From: an uncultured Pelagibacteraceae bacterium
GTDB lineage: Bacteria > Pseudomonadota > Alphaproteobacteria > Pelagibacterales > Pelagibacteraceae
Direction: 5' to 3'
Assembly: GCA_902601895.1 (NCBI GenBank)
Contig: CACKOU010000001.1
Coordinates: 1-64,000, forward strand
DNA: 64,000 nucleotides
The notes below the pieces were generated by a model, which searched no databases, was not told the origin of the DNA, and was given only the letters and a program-made list of their open reading frames with translations. The stretch's first letter is position 1; each line of letters opens with the position of its first letter. Positions 27,069-36,676 of this stretch are shown piece by piece. The translations under genes were made by a program, and so were the position numbers.

Positions 27069-28484
27069 GTGTCAAATCAATTAAACGTAATAAAAAATAA
27101 TCTTAAAGAATTACCTAACAATATCGAAGCTGAACAGTCTATTATTGGTTCAATTTTATTATCTAACGAAATTTTTGATGAAATTAATCTTATAATAAAA
27201 GGAAAATACTTTTACGACCCAATGCATCAAAAAATATTCGAGGCAATTGAAAAATTAATTTATGGTGGGATGTTGGCTAATCCAATAACTTTAAAAAATA
27301 TCTTTGAGAAAGAAAAAGATGACATTAATATTCCAGAATACTTAGTAAAAATTACAAAATTTTCCACTTCAACTAGACAGGCTATAGAGTACTCAAAAAT
27401 TATTTATGATTTGTACGTAAAAAGAGAATTAATAAAAATATCTGAAAACATGATAGACGCGGCAAAACTTAATGAAATTGAATTAAGTGGAAAAAATATA
27501 ATTGAAGATTATGAGAAAAAACTGTTTGACCTCGCAGAGAAAGGTTCTTTCAGCTCATCATTAGTTAAATTTGATGATGCAATGAAACAAACTATTGAAA
27601 TGGCGTCTAATGCTTTTAAAAATGAGGAAGGTATAGTTGGTGTACCTACAGGATTGACGGATTTAGATGATAGGCTCGGAGGATTACATAAGTCTGATCT
27701 AATTATAATTGCTGGAAGGCCTTCAATGGGAAAAACCGCATTAGCAACCAATATAGCATTTAATGCTGCTAAAAAGATTCAAGATAACGGTAAAAAATCT
27801 ACAATAGCATTTTTTTCACTTGAAATGTCTTCAGAGCAACTATCAACCAGAATATTGGCAGAACAATCTAGAATAAAGCAAAATGATATAAGAAGAGGTA
27901 AAATATCCGAAGATCAATTCGATAAATTTATAGAAACATCCAAAGATATTTCTGAATTACCTTTATATATTGATGAAACGCCAGCAATTTCAATTGCTGC
28001 TTTGAGCAACAGAGCTAGAAGAATAAAACGACTATTTGGCTTAGATATGGTTGTTATCGATTATATTCAGCTAATGAGCGCATCAAACTATAGAGAAGGA
28101 AGAGTACAAGAAATTTCTGAAATAACTCAAGGTTTGAAAGCATTAGCTAAAGAATTATCGGTTCCAGTTGTGGCTCTTTCCCAACTTTCACGTGCTGTAG
28201 AACAAAGAGATTCGAAAAAACCACAATTGGCAGATTTAAGGGAATCAGGTTCAATAGAGCAGGATGCCGATGTGGTTATGTTTGTTTATAGAGAAGCTTA
28301 TTACCTTGAAAAAGATGAACCAAGACCAGCTACAGTTGAGCATGCAGAATGGCAAGCAAAAATGAATGAAGTTGTTAATCTTGCGGAAATAATCATTGGC
28401 AAACAAAGACACGGCCCAACTGGTAATATAATGCTTGAGTTTGAGGCAATGTTTACCAAATTTAAAGATATTCAAAATAATTAA
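27069..28484 (+). CDS. dnaB: Replicative DNA helicase DnaB
   Basis: Hexameric helicase of the replication fork. The 471-aa protein has the N-terminal DnaB domain (LPNNIEAEQSIIGSILLS onward) and a RecA-like C-terminal domain with Walker A GRPSMGKTA (about 216-224), FSLEMSSEQL, Walker B VVIDYIQLMSAS and DLRESGSIEQDADVVMFVYR. No intein is present, although DnaB is a common intein host. The start is GTG; an overlapping ATG two bases earlier is out of frame. In many alphaproteobacteria alr and radA follow; here an exporter does. Confidence 0.97.
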   Translation: MSNQLNVIKNNLKELPNNIEAEQSIIGSILLSNEIFDEINLIIKGKYFYDPMHQKIFEAIEKLIYGGMLANPITLKNIFEKEKDDINIPEYLVKITKFSTSTRQAIEYSKIIYDLYVKRELIKISENMIDAAKLNEIELSGKNIIEDYEKKLFDLAEKGSFSSSLVKFDDAMKQTIEMASNAFKNEEGIVGVPTGLTDLDDRLGGLHKSDLIIIAGRPSMGKTALATNIAFNAAKKIQDNGKKSTIAFFSLEMSSEQLSTRILAEQSRIKQNDIRRGKISEDQFDKFIETSKDISELPLYIDETPAISIAALSNRARRIKRLFGLDMVVIDYIQLMSASNYREGRVQEISEITQGLKALAKELSVPVVALSQLSRAVEQRDSKKPQLADLRESGSIEQDADVVMFVYREAYYLEKDEPRPATVEHAEWQAKMNEVVNLAEIIIGKQRHGPTGNIMLEFEAMFTKFKDIQNN

Positions 28485-28509
28485 TTTAAATTATAAAAGC
28501 TAATATCTA

Positions 28510-30879
28510 ATGTTAGCTAATTTTTACCAAAATAATATTTTAAAAAAACCAATATCAGTTTTGCTTTTTTTAATAATGTGTCTTTGTTTTTTTGGTTATT
28601 TCTCAAAAAATTTTAAATTGGATGCGTCGTCAGAAACTTTGTTAATTGAGGGAGACCCAGACCTAAAATATTTAAATGAAATAAATGATAGATATGGAGC
28701 AAAAGAATTCTTAGTACTTACCTATACACCAAATGAAAGTATGATAAGTGAAAATTCTATAAATAGTTTATTAGAGCTAAAAAGTGAAATTGAAAAACTT
28801 AAGTGGGTTCATAGTGTAATTACTTTATTGGACATACCTCTACTAAATAGTTCAGATGAGCCCTTAATTGAAAGATTGCAAAATTATTCGACTTTAAAAT
28901 CTCAAAACATTGATAGAGAGAGAGGTTTCAGCGAAATACTTAATAGTCCTGTTTTTAGAAATTTTGTTATAAGTGAAGATGGAAAAACATCTGGCATAAT
29001 AGTTTACTTAAAATCAAAAGATAAAAATAAAAAATTTAAAAATAAAAAAGAAGAGGAATTATATAAAGATAAATTAAAAAAACAGAATCATCAAAATATA
29101 GTAGAGATTAGAAAAGTCATAAAAAATTTCAGCTCGACGAACAAAATTCATCTAGGTGGCATACCAATGATTGCTGATGATATGATGACATTTATAAAAA
29201 ATGACATATTGGTATTTGGATTAGGTGTCTTTATCTTTATAGTTTGTACACTTTGGTATGTTTTTAGAAAATTAATTTGGATAATTGTCCCTATAAGCAG
29301 CTGTTTATTTTCAGTTATAATAATGACTGGTCTTTTAGGTTTTTTAGGTTGGAAAGTTACAGTCATATCATCAAATTTTATTGCATTAATGTTGATACTT
29401 ACTATGGCAATGAATATTCATATGAGCACACGATACCTTCAGTTATCAAATCAATTTCCTAAATTTAATAAATTTAAAATTATATCTTTAACAACTAGTA
29501 AGATGTTTTGGCCCATTCTTTACACAGCTTTAACTACTATATTTGCTTTTTTATCCTTAGTTTTTAGTGAAATAAAACCAATAATAGATTTTGGACTTAT
29601 GATGACTTTTGGTCTTATAATTTCTTTTATTATAACTTTTAGTTTGCTGCCTACTTTAATAACTTTAATAAATTCTAAAAGTGTTTTGTTAAAAAAGGAG
29701 AAAGGTTTATCTGTAACTAATATTTTTAGCAAAATTTCCGTCTCTCATCAAAATACTATATTTACAACAACTATAATAATAATAATTTTGAGTGTATTTG
29801 GAATTTCAAAACTTGAAGTAGAAAATAGTTTTATAAACTATTTTGACAAAAATACCGAAATATACAAAGGAATGAAACTTATTGATGAAAAGTTGGGTGG
29901 GACTACTCCTTTAGAAGTAATTTTAAAATTTCCTAAAGCAGATGAAGAAAAGTCAGAGGATGAGGAAGATGATTGGGGGGGCGAAGATGAAAATAGTGAT
30001 AAATATTGGTTTACAAAAGATAAAATTGAGAGAATAAAGAAAGTTCACAACTACCTAGACTCTTTAAAGCCTATTGGAAAAGTTTTATCTTTTTCTTCAA
30101 TTATAGATGTCGCTACTCAATTAAATAATGGTAAAGAACTTGGATCTTTAGAAATGGGAGTATTGTATACTAAAATTCCTGATAACATTAAAAAAGAGAT
30201 TGTAGATCCATATATTTCAATAAAAGACTCAGAGGCTAGAATTAGTTTAAGAATTAAAGACTCTTTAGATGATTTAAGAAGAAATGATCTATTAAAACAA
30301 ATAAATTTTGACTTAGAAAAAAATCTAGAATTAAAAAAAGATGAATTTAAATTAGGAGGTGTTCTAATTCTATTTAATAATCTCCTTCAAAGTCTATTTA
30401 AATCTCAAATTTTGACTCTTGGTTTTGTAATGTTGGGTATTTTTTTTATGTTCTTAATATTATTTAGAAATTTAAAATTATCTTTGATTGGTGTTGTTCC
30501 AAACTTTATTGCAGCATTTTTCATATTAGGTCTAATTGGTTTACTGAAAATTCCTCTCGATATGATGACTATAACTATAGCGGCTATTACTATTGGTATA
30601 GCGGTAGATAATAGTATCCACTACATTTACCGTTTCAAAGAAGAATTCTCAAGAATAAAAGATTACAATAAAACTTTAAAATTATGTCACTCTACTGTTG
30701 GAAAAGCAATTTTAAATACTTCGATAACTATAGTATTTGGTTTTTCTATACTGGTTATGTCTAACTTTATACCTACAATATATTTTGGAGTTTTTACTGG
30801 CATAGCAATGTTACTTGCAATGATTTCAGTGTTAACTTTGTTGCCTGCTTTGTTATTAAAAATAAAACCATTTAATTAA
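28510..30879 (+). CDS. RND-superfamily exporter, MMPL type
   Basis: Large inner-membrane exporter with two repeats of a membrane domain: a first helix near residues 15-32, a periplasmic loop, five helices (about 235-400), then the same pattern again (about 425-445 and 635-785). Sequence resembles the COG1033 group of MMPL proteins, which move lipids or hydrophobic compounds. Recognisable segments are IAAITIGIAVDNSIHYIYRFKEE and the matching MILTMAMNIHMSTRYLQLS in repeat 1; only the second keeps an Asp there. An acidic stretch (about 482-498, EDEEDDWGGEDENSD) lies in the second loop. Substrate is not predictable. The stop overlaps cvpA by one base. Confidence 0.82.
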   Translation: MLANFYQNNILKKPISVLLFLIMCLCFFGYFSKNFKLDASSETLLIEGDPDLKYLNEINDRYGAKEFLVLTYTPNESMISENSINSLLELKSEIEKLKWVHSVITLLDIPLLNSSDEPLIERLQNYSTLKSQNIDRERGFSEILNSPVFRNFVISEDGKTSGIIVYLKSKDKNKKFKNKKEEELYKDKLKKQNHQNIVEIRKVIKNFSSTNKIHLGGIPMIADDMMTFIKNDILVFGLGVFIFIVCTLWYVFRKLIWIIVPISSCLFSVIIMTGLLGFLGWKVTVISSNFIALMLILTMAMNIHMSTRYLQLSNQFPKFNKFKIISLTTSKMFWPILYTALTTIFAFLSLVFSEIKPIIDFGLMMTFGLIISFIITFSLLPTLITLINSKSVLLKKEKGLSVTNIFSKISVSHQNTIFTTTIIIIILSVFGISKLEVENSFINYFDKNTEIYKGMKLIDEKLGGTTPLEVILKFPKADEEKSEDEEDDWGGEDENSDKYWFTKDKIERIKKVHNYLDSLKPIGKVLSFSSIIDVATQLNNGKELGSLEMGVLYTKIPDNIKKEIVDPYISIKDSEARISLRIKDSLDDLRRNDLLKQINFDLEKNLELKKDEFKLGGVLILFNNLLQSLFKSQILTLGFVMLGIFFMFLILFRNLKLSLIGVVPNFIAAFFILGLIGLLKIPLDMMTITIAAITIGIAVDNSIHYIYRFKEEFSRIKDYNKTLKLCHSTVGKAILNTSITIVFGFSILVMSNFIPTIYFGVFTGIAMLLAMISVLTLLPALLLKIKPFN

Positions 30880-31424
30880 TGTTTGAAAATATTCAAAGTA
30901 TTTTTGATCAAATAGTTTTATTTGATTATATTTTTTTTATCTCAACAATTTTTTTTATAATTCAAGGATCAAGAAAAGGATTTATTTTAAGTTTATTGTC
31001 GGCATCAAAATGGGTGCTTGCTTATATTTTAACTATTTATTTTTTTCCAGAAATTAGACCTTACTTTAAAGGTTTGTTAGATAGTGAGCATGTTCTAGAT
31101 ATAACGATTGGCACTATATTATTTGTATTAATTATTTTCCTTATTCTTTTACTTAACAAAGCAATCAGTAAAGTAATAACTTACAGTGGTTTAGGATCAA
31201 TTGATAAGATTTTTGGTTTTTTTTTTGGAATCGCTAAAAGTTATATTCTACTCGTTTGTCTATATACTTCCCTTGATGTTATCTACGACAGCAAAAAATG
31301 GCCATTAAATTTAAATAATTCGTTAACTTTTCCTTGGGTTGAAAAAGGTAGTATCTATCTTATAAAGATATTTCCAAATCAAAAACAATATGAAGACGCT
31401 AAAGAAAAAGTTCAAGATGTATAA
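30879..31424 (+). CDS. cvpA: CvpA family membrane protein
   Basis: Inner-membrane protein of the colicin V production family, typically next to purF. The 181 aa contain about four hydrophobic segments (roughly 15-35, 40-58, 68-90, 105-128) and the characteristic GSRKGFILSLLSASKWVLAYILT and SGLGSIDKIFGFFFGIAKSYILL. Biochemical function is not established. The start overlaps the exporter stop (TAATG), and the end overlaps purF. Confidence 0.88.
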   Translation: MFENIQSIFDQIVLFDYIFFISTIFFIIQGSRKGFILSLLSASKWVLAYILTIYFFPEIRPYFKGLLDSEHVLDITIGTILFVLIIFLILLLNKAISKVITYSGLGSIDKIFGFFFGIAKSYILLVCLYTSLDVIYDSKKWPLNLNNSLTFPWVEKGSIYLIKIFPNQKQYEDAKEKVQDV

Positions 31425-32859
31425 CCCTAAATTAAAAGAGGAATGCGCCGTATTTGGTATAAGTAATACACCAGAAGCATCGACTTTGACAGCTTTAGGA
31501 CTTCATGCGCTACAACATAGAGGACAAGAAGGTTGTGGAATTGTATCATTTGATGGTGAAAAATATCACTCTGAAAAAAGATTTGGACTAGTTGGTGACA
31601 ATTTTAATGATGAAAAAGTTTTAAAAAACTTACCAGGAAATTATGCAATAGGTCACAATAGATATTCTACAACTGGAGGAACTGCTTTAAGAAATGTGCA
31701 ACCATTCTTTGCTGACACTAATTCAGGTGGAATTGGTGTAGCACATAACGGCAATCTAACTAATGCCATAACACTAAGAAATAAAATGGTTGAAGAAGGT
31801 TCAATTTTTTACACAACATCAGATACTGAAACGATAGTAAAACTCATAGCTAAATCGAAAAGATCAAAGACAATAGATAAAATTATTGATGCTCTATTTC
31901 AAATTCAAGGTGGATATGCATTAGTTATGATGACACAGAATACACTTATAGGTGTGAGAGATCCTTATGGAATTAGACCTTTGGTAATAGGAAAAATAAA
32001 AAATTCTTATGTTTTTGCCTCTGAAACATGTGCGTTTGATATTATAGGTGCAAAGTTTGTTAGAGAAGTTGAAAATGGTGAAATTGTCTATGTAGAAAAT
32101 GATGAATTAAAAAGTATAAAGCCATTTCCTCAAAAAAAAGTGAGACCATGTGTATTTGAATATATTTATTTCTCAAGACCAGATAGTATTTTGAATGGCA
32201 AAACGGCCTATGAATATCGTAAAAGATTTGGAGCCGAATTAGCAAAAGAAGATAATATTGAAGCTGACTTAGTTGTGCCAGTGCCAGATTCTGGTAATGC
32301 AGCTGCATTAGGTTACGCTGAGGAAAAAAAAATAAATTTTGATTTAGGTTTAATAAGAAATCATTATGTTGGTCGAACTTTTATAGAACCATCACAGCAG
32401 ATTAGAAGTTTAGGAGTTAAATTAAAATTAAATGCAAATGTTTCGGTTATAAAAAATAAAAAAATTATTTTGGTTGATGACTCTTTAGTTAGAGGAACCA
32501 CTTCATCAAAGATTGTAAAAATGTTATATGACAATGGTGCTAAAGAGATACATGTCAGGATAGCAAGTCCAGAAATAAAATACCCAGATTTTTATGGAGT
32601 TGATACACCTACAAAGAAAGAATTATTAGCAGCAAATAAATCAGTAGATGAAATTAAAAAATTTATAAAAGCACAATCGCTTAAATTTTTAACTTTAGGT
32701 GGCTTATATAGAGGAATGGGTTTTGATAAGAGAAATGACACATATCCTCAGTTAACTGATCATCATTTTACTGGTGATTATCCAGTAAAAATTATTGACG
32801 AACTTGGAGAAGATAAAGTTACACAATTATCTTTATTAAGCACAGGATCGAGCAACTAA
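31417..32859 (+). CDS. purF: Amidophosphoribosyltransferase
   Basis: First committed enzyme of purine synthesis, converting PRPP and glutamine to phosphoribosylamine. The ATG at 31417 gives MYNPKLKEECAVFGI, placing the N-terminal nucleophile Cys10 after a short propeptide that must be cleaved. The track's start at 31390 lies deeper in cvpA and is unlikely. The Ntn glutaminase domain (HNRYSTTGG, VAHNGNLTN) is followed by the phosphoribosyltransferase domain with IILVDDSLVRGTTSSKIV (near 350). The 480-aa length is normal. Confidence 0.95.
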   Translation: MYNPKLKEECAVFGISNTPEASTLTALGLHALQHRGQEGCGIVSFDGEKYHSEKRFGLVGDNFNDEKVLKNLPGNYAIGHNRYSTTGGTALRNVQPFFADTNSGGIGVAHNGNLTNAITLRNKMVEEGSIFYTTSDTETIVKLIAKSKRSKTIDKIIDALFQIQGGYALVMMTQNTLIGVRDPYGIRPLVIGKIKNSYVFASETCAFDIIGAKFVREVENGEIVYVENDELKSIKPFPQKKVRPCVFEYIYFSRPDSILNGKTAYEYRKRFGAELAKEDNIEADLVVPVPDSGNAAALGYAEEKKINFDLGLIRNHYVGRTFIEPSQQIRSLGVKLKLNANVSVIKNKKIILVDDSLVRGTTSSKIVKMLYDNGAKEIHVRIASPEIKYPDFYGVDTPTKKELLAANKSVDEIKKFIKAQSLKFLTLGGLYRGMGFDKRNDTYPQLTDHHFTGDYPVKIIDELGEDKVTQLSLLSTGSSN

Positions 32860-33416
32860 TGAAAAAAGTAAATTTTACTGAAATGAAAAATGGTTCAAAA
32901 GAAGATTATGAATTATTAGAAAAGTATGAAAAAAATTTTGAACGCAAAACTGCAGATAGATTACTTAAATATCTTGCAAGTCAAACTACAACTCTTGAGG
33001 GTTATCAAATAACTAGATTAGAACATTCATTACAGGCAGCAACAAGAGCATATAAGAATGGTGAAAGTGAAGAGATGGTTGTGGCAACTTTACTTCATGA
33101 CATAGGAGATGACTTGGCACCCATGAATCATTCTCAATATGCAGCCTCAATAATCAGACCATATGTTTCAGAAAAAACATATTGGATAATACTTCATCAT
33201 GGACTTTTTCAAACTTATTACAGCGCTCATCATTTAGGTGGAGATAGAAATGCTAGAGATAAATTCAAAGATCATAAATATTATCAAGATACAGTTGATT
33301 TTTGTGAAAAATACGATCAATCTTCTTTTGATCCTAATTACAAATCTATGTCTTTAGAAGAGTTTGAACCAATGGTGAAAAAGATATTTGATAGAAAACC
33401 TTTTTATCATCACTAA
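32859..33416 (+). CDS. HD-domain protein resembling di-iron oxygenases/hydrolases
   Basis: The 185-aa protein has a compact HD domain: LEHSLQAATRA (His56), LLHDIGDDLAP (His80-Asp81), NHSQYAASIIRPYVSE and YWIILHHGLFQTYYSAHHLGGD, then a late FCEKYDQSSFDPNYKS. The spacing of His, His-Asp and further His residues resembles the PhnZ/MIOX branch of mixed-valent di-iron oxygenases as well as HD phosphohydrolases. I recall close relatives in roseobacters annotated only as HD proteins. It overlaps purF by one base, so it may be co-transcribed with it. The substrate is unknown. Confidence 0.7.
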   Translation: MKKVNFTEMKNGSKEDYELLEKYEKNFERKTADRLLKYLASQTTTLEGYQITRLEHSLQAATRAYKNGESEEMVVATLLHDIGDDLAPMNHSQYAASIIRPYVSEKTYWIILHHGLFQTYYSAHHLGGDRNARDKFKDHKYYQDTVDFCEKYDQSSFDPNYKSMSLEEFEPMVKKIFDRKPFYHH

Positions 33417-33431
33417 TTTTTAAAATAAAAT

Positions 33432-35381
33432 ATGACTAACAAACTTAAGGAAGAGAAAAGTCCGTATTTAAAGCAGCATAAAGACAATCCTGTAAATTGG
33501 TTTGCTTGGAATAAAGAAAGTTTAGAACAAGCAAAAAAAGAGAAGAAACCAATATTTCTAAGTGTTGGGTATGCAAGTTGTCATTGGTGCCATGTGATGG
33601 CACATGAGAGTTTTGAAGATGACCAAACAGCAAAAATAATGAATGAAAAATTTATAAACATAAAAGTTGATAGAGAAGAAAGACCTGATTTAGATTATGT
33701 TTTTCAAAGAAGTTTATCTATTCTTACAGGAACACAGGGAGGCTGGCCTTTATCGATGTTTCTTGATGAAAATGGAGTTCCTTTCACAGGTGGAACTTAT
33801 TTTCCTCCAAAAGAAATGCATGGAAGACCAGATTTTCAAAAAGTTCTAAATAATGTATCTGATGTATATAACAAAAATAGACAAAAAATTCTTGATCAAG
33901 CCCCCCAAATGCAGGAAATATTTGGTAAGATCAATCAAAGATCAGCAGTTCTAAATCAGCCGTTAGAACCATTTTTAGAAAAAATTATTCAACACCTTGA
34001 TAAAGATAATGGAAGCTTCAAAGGAGCTCCTAAATTTCCTCAATTTTATTTATTTGACGCAATGTTTTATTTTTATTTAAAAACAGGAAAAGAAGAATAC
34101 TTTAAGCCAGTTGAGACTTTGCTTTATAATATTTCTTCAAAAGGAATGTATGATCATTTAGCTGGTGGTATTGCAAGATATACTGTCGATGAAAATTGGA
34201 TCGTCCCCCACTTTGAAAAAATGCTTTATGATAATATTCAATATATCGGATTGTTAAACAAGTTCTTTCAAAAAACCAATAATCTTTATTATAAAAAAAA
34301 GTTAGAGCAAACTGTAAATTTTATTAATTCAGAATTTAAAAATGATTTTGATCTTTACGGGTCTGCATATGATGCTGATAGCGACAGTGTTGAGGGAAAA
34401 TATTATGTTTGGAATTATGCAGAACTTAAGAGTGCTCTAGGTTCTAAATTTAATTCATTTGCAAAAAAATATATCATAAAAGAAGAGGGAAACTTTGAAG
34501 GTAATAACATTTTAATAGAAAATCATAATAAACTTTCCGATGAAGAGAATAAAGAAATCTCAATTATAGAAAAAACATTATTAGATCAAAGAAACAAACG
34601 TACTAAACCATTATTTGACGATAAATCTCAAACTGATCAAAATTGTTTTTTGTTAGAAACTCTCCTTTTTTCATCGTTAGTAACTGATAACGAAGAATTA
34701 AAACAAAATACTCTTACTAGTATAAATATATTGGAAAAATATTTATCAGACAAAATTTTCCATTGTTATCAAGACACAGAGATTGACGCTTTTTTGGAAG
34801 ATTATGTATACTATGCTAGTCTTTTAATAACTATTTATGAATTAGATGGTGACGTTAAATACATCGAAAAAGCAAAAGATATATTAATAAAAACCTGGGA
34901 ATTTTTCTTTGATAAAAAATCGGGATTAATGCAAAAAAATAAAATATTAGATAATGACCTTTTTGTTCAGCCAGTAGATCTAAATGATAATAATATACCT
35001 AATGGAAATAGCGTATATTTGAACTTATGTAATAAATTATACATAATAACTAGTGATAAAACATGGTTTGAAAAAATTGATATTTTAATGAAAAGTTTCC
35101 ACCAAGTTTTAAACTCAAACTTTGCACAAATGTTTAGTTTTGTTAAATCACTGGATATTTGTAACGAAAGTATATCTTTTACAATTCATGGAAAGCATAA
35201 TTTAGATCATAATATAAAAAAGTATTTACAAAAAAAATTTTTTACCAGGGCTACATTTAAATATCTAGATAATGAAGAAAAAGAGGCAAAAATTGTTATT
35301 TGTAAAAATCAAACTTGCTCAAACAAATTAAGTAATATAAAGGAAATTGAAGATTATCTAGAAAGAAACAGTATAAGCTAA
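33432..35381 (+). CDS. DUF255 thioredoxin-domain protein (YyaL/SPATA20 family)
   Basis: Long (649 aa) member of the family with an N-terminal thioredoxin-like domain fused to an alpha/alpha-toroid. The N-terminus NKLKEEKSPYLKQHKDNPVNWFAW, the CxxC site in ASCHWCHVMAHESFED (about 48-54) and GGWPLSMFLDENGVPFTGGTYFPP are diagnostic. The later domain has GSAYDADSDSVEGKYYVW. No substrate is established. The stop overlaps the gshA start, so a link to thiol metabolism is plausible but inferred from position only. Confidence 0.88.
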   Translation: MTNKLKEEKSPYLKQHKDNPVNWFAWNKESLEQAKKEKKPIFLSVGYASCHWCHVMAHESFEDDQTAKIMNEKFINIKVDREERPDLDYVFQRSLSILTGTQGGWPLSMFLDENGVPFTGGTYFPPKEMHGRPDFQKVLNNVSDVYNKNRQKILDQAPQMQEIFGKINQRSAVLNQPLEPFLEKIIQHLDKDNGSFKGAPKFPQFYLFDAMFYFYLKTGKEEYFKPVETLLYNISSKGMYDHLAGGIARYTVDENWIVPHFEKMLYDNIQYIGLLNKFFQKTNNLYYKKKLEQTVNFINSEFKNDFDLYGSAYDADSDSVEGKYYVWNYAELKSALGSKFNSFAKKYIIKEEGNFEGNNILIENHNKLSDEENKEISIIEKTLLDQRNKRTKPLFDDKSQTDQNCFLLETLLFSSLVTDNEELKQNTLTSINILEKYLSDKIFHCYQDTEIDAFLEDYVYYASLLITIYELDGDVKYIEKAKDILIKTWEFFFDKKSGLMQKNKILDNDLFVQPVDLNDNNIPNGNSVYLNLCNKLYIITSDKTWFEKIDILMKSFHQVLNSNFAQMFSFVKSLDICNESISFTIHGKHNLDHNIKKYLQKKFFTRATFKYLDNEEKEAKIVICKNQTCSNKLSNIKEIEDYLERNSIS

Positions 35382-36676
35382 TGATAGAAACAAAGGAACA
35401 AATAATAGAACATTTTAAGTCAGGCTCAAAGGATAAATCTAATTTAAAGATTGGAGTTGAGCATGAAAAATTTATTTTTGATAAAAAAACAAATACTAGA
35501 ATTGATTTTTCCAAAATCAAAAAAATGTTTGAAAACTTATATGAGTTTGGCTGGAAACCTATTTTTGAAGAAAAAAATCCAATAGCGTTAACTAAGAATG
35601 GTAAAAGTATTACTTTAGAGCCTGGCAATCAAATAGAGCTATCTGGAGCAAAATTAAATAATATTCACGAAGCTTGTGCTGAATCTCATGAATATTTATT
35701 TGAGTTAAATCAGGTAATTGAAAAATTAGATTTTATAATAGTAAGCTCTGGATATGATCCTATATCTAAACTTGAGGATATACCTAATAATCCAAAAAAA
35801 AGGTATGAGGTTATGACCAAAGATATGCCTGTTGGAGGAAAACTAAGTTTGGATATGATGTATAAAACCGCAGGTACGCAATTAAATTTAGATTATACCT
35901 CAGAAGAAGATTTTATAAAAAAATTTAAGTTGGCAAATAATTTAGTTCCAATATCTATCGGACTTTTTGCAAATTCCTCTATAGTTGAAAAAAGTAATAG
36001 TGGATACTTATCTTACAGATCTAAAGTTTGGCAAGAAACATCTAGAGGTGGATTGCCTGAGTTTTTTTTAAAAGATGTAAATTTTGAAAAATATGCAGAT
36101 TATATTATGAATTATCCAATCTTATTTTTACAAAGTGAAGGTAATTATATATCTGGAAAAAAATATTTATTTAAAAACTTTATGAATGGAGAAATTAAAG
36201 AAATTGGAAATAAAACTCCTAATACTAATGATCTTGATACACATTTAGGAACAATATTTACAGAGAACAGATTAAAACAATATATCGAACTAAGATCAAT
36301 GGATGCGTGCGGATGGGAGTGTTTATGTGCTGGTCCTGCCCTATTTACTGGATTACTTTATGGAAATCTGGAAGAAGCTTTAGATTTAATTAAAAATTGG
36401 GAGGCTAATGAAGTGATTGCAGCTTATAAAAATGCTCCTAAAAATGGCTTAAAAACCAATTTGATGGGCAAAGATATTTCGTATTGGGCAGAGAGATTTA
36501 TAGACATATCAAGATCAGGATTAAAAAAGAGAGACTTTTTAAATAGAAAAAAATTAAGTGAAGCAAAGTTTTTAGATCACTTAGAAAAAATTATAAAAAA
36601 TAAAAAAACAAATGCTGATAATATAATAAGTAAGTATTCAAATTCCGAAAATTTGAATGATTTATATGACCAATAA
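35381..36676 (+). CDS. gshA: Glutamate-cysteine ligase (plant/alphaproteobacterial type)
   Basis: First step of glutathione synthesis, joining glutamate and cysteine with ATP. The 431-aa protein is of the GCS2 type, with KIGVEHEKFIF, ITLEPGNQIELSGA, MYKTAGTQLNLDY, and EVRSMD-like ELRSMDACGW. It follows the DUF255 gene with a one-base overlap and overlaps gshB by 20 bases, so both glutathione genes form one unit. Confidence 0.92.
   Translation: MIETKEQIIEHFKSGSKDKSNLKIGVEHEKFIFDKKTNTRIDFSKIKKMFENLYEFGWKPIFEEKNPIALTKNGKSITLEPGNQIELSGAKLNNIHEACAESHEYLFELNQVIEKLDFIIVSSGYDPISKLEDIPNNPKKRYEVMTKDMPVGGKLSLDMMYKTAGTQLNLDYTSEEDFIKKFKLANNLVPISIGLFANSSIVEKSNSGYLSYRSKVWQETSRGGLPEFFLKDVNFEKYADYIMNYPILFLQSEGNYISGKKYLFKNFMNGEIKEIGNKTPNTNDLDTHLGTIFTENRLKQYIELRSMDACGWECLCAGPALFTGLLYGNLEEALDLIKNWEANEVIAAYKNAPKNGLKTNLMGKDISYWAERFIDISRSGLKKRDFLNRKKLSEAKFLDHLEKIIKNKKTNADNIISKYSNSENLNDLYDQ

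Noticed and set aside
27069-28484. Intein in DnaB
   Set aside because: The Walker A loop GRPSMGKTA and its surroundings run uninterrupted at normal length; no intein splice motifs.
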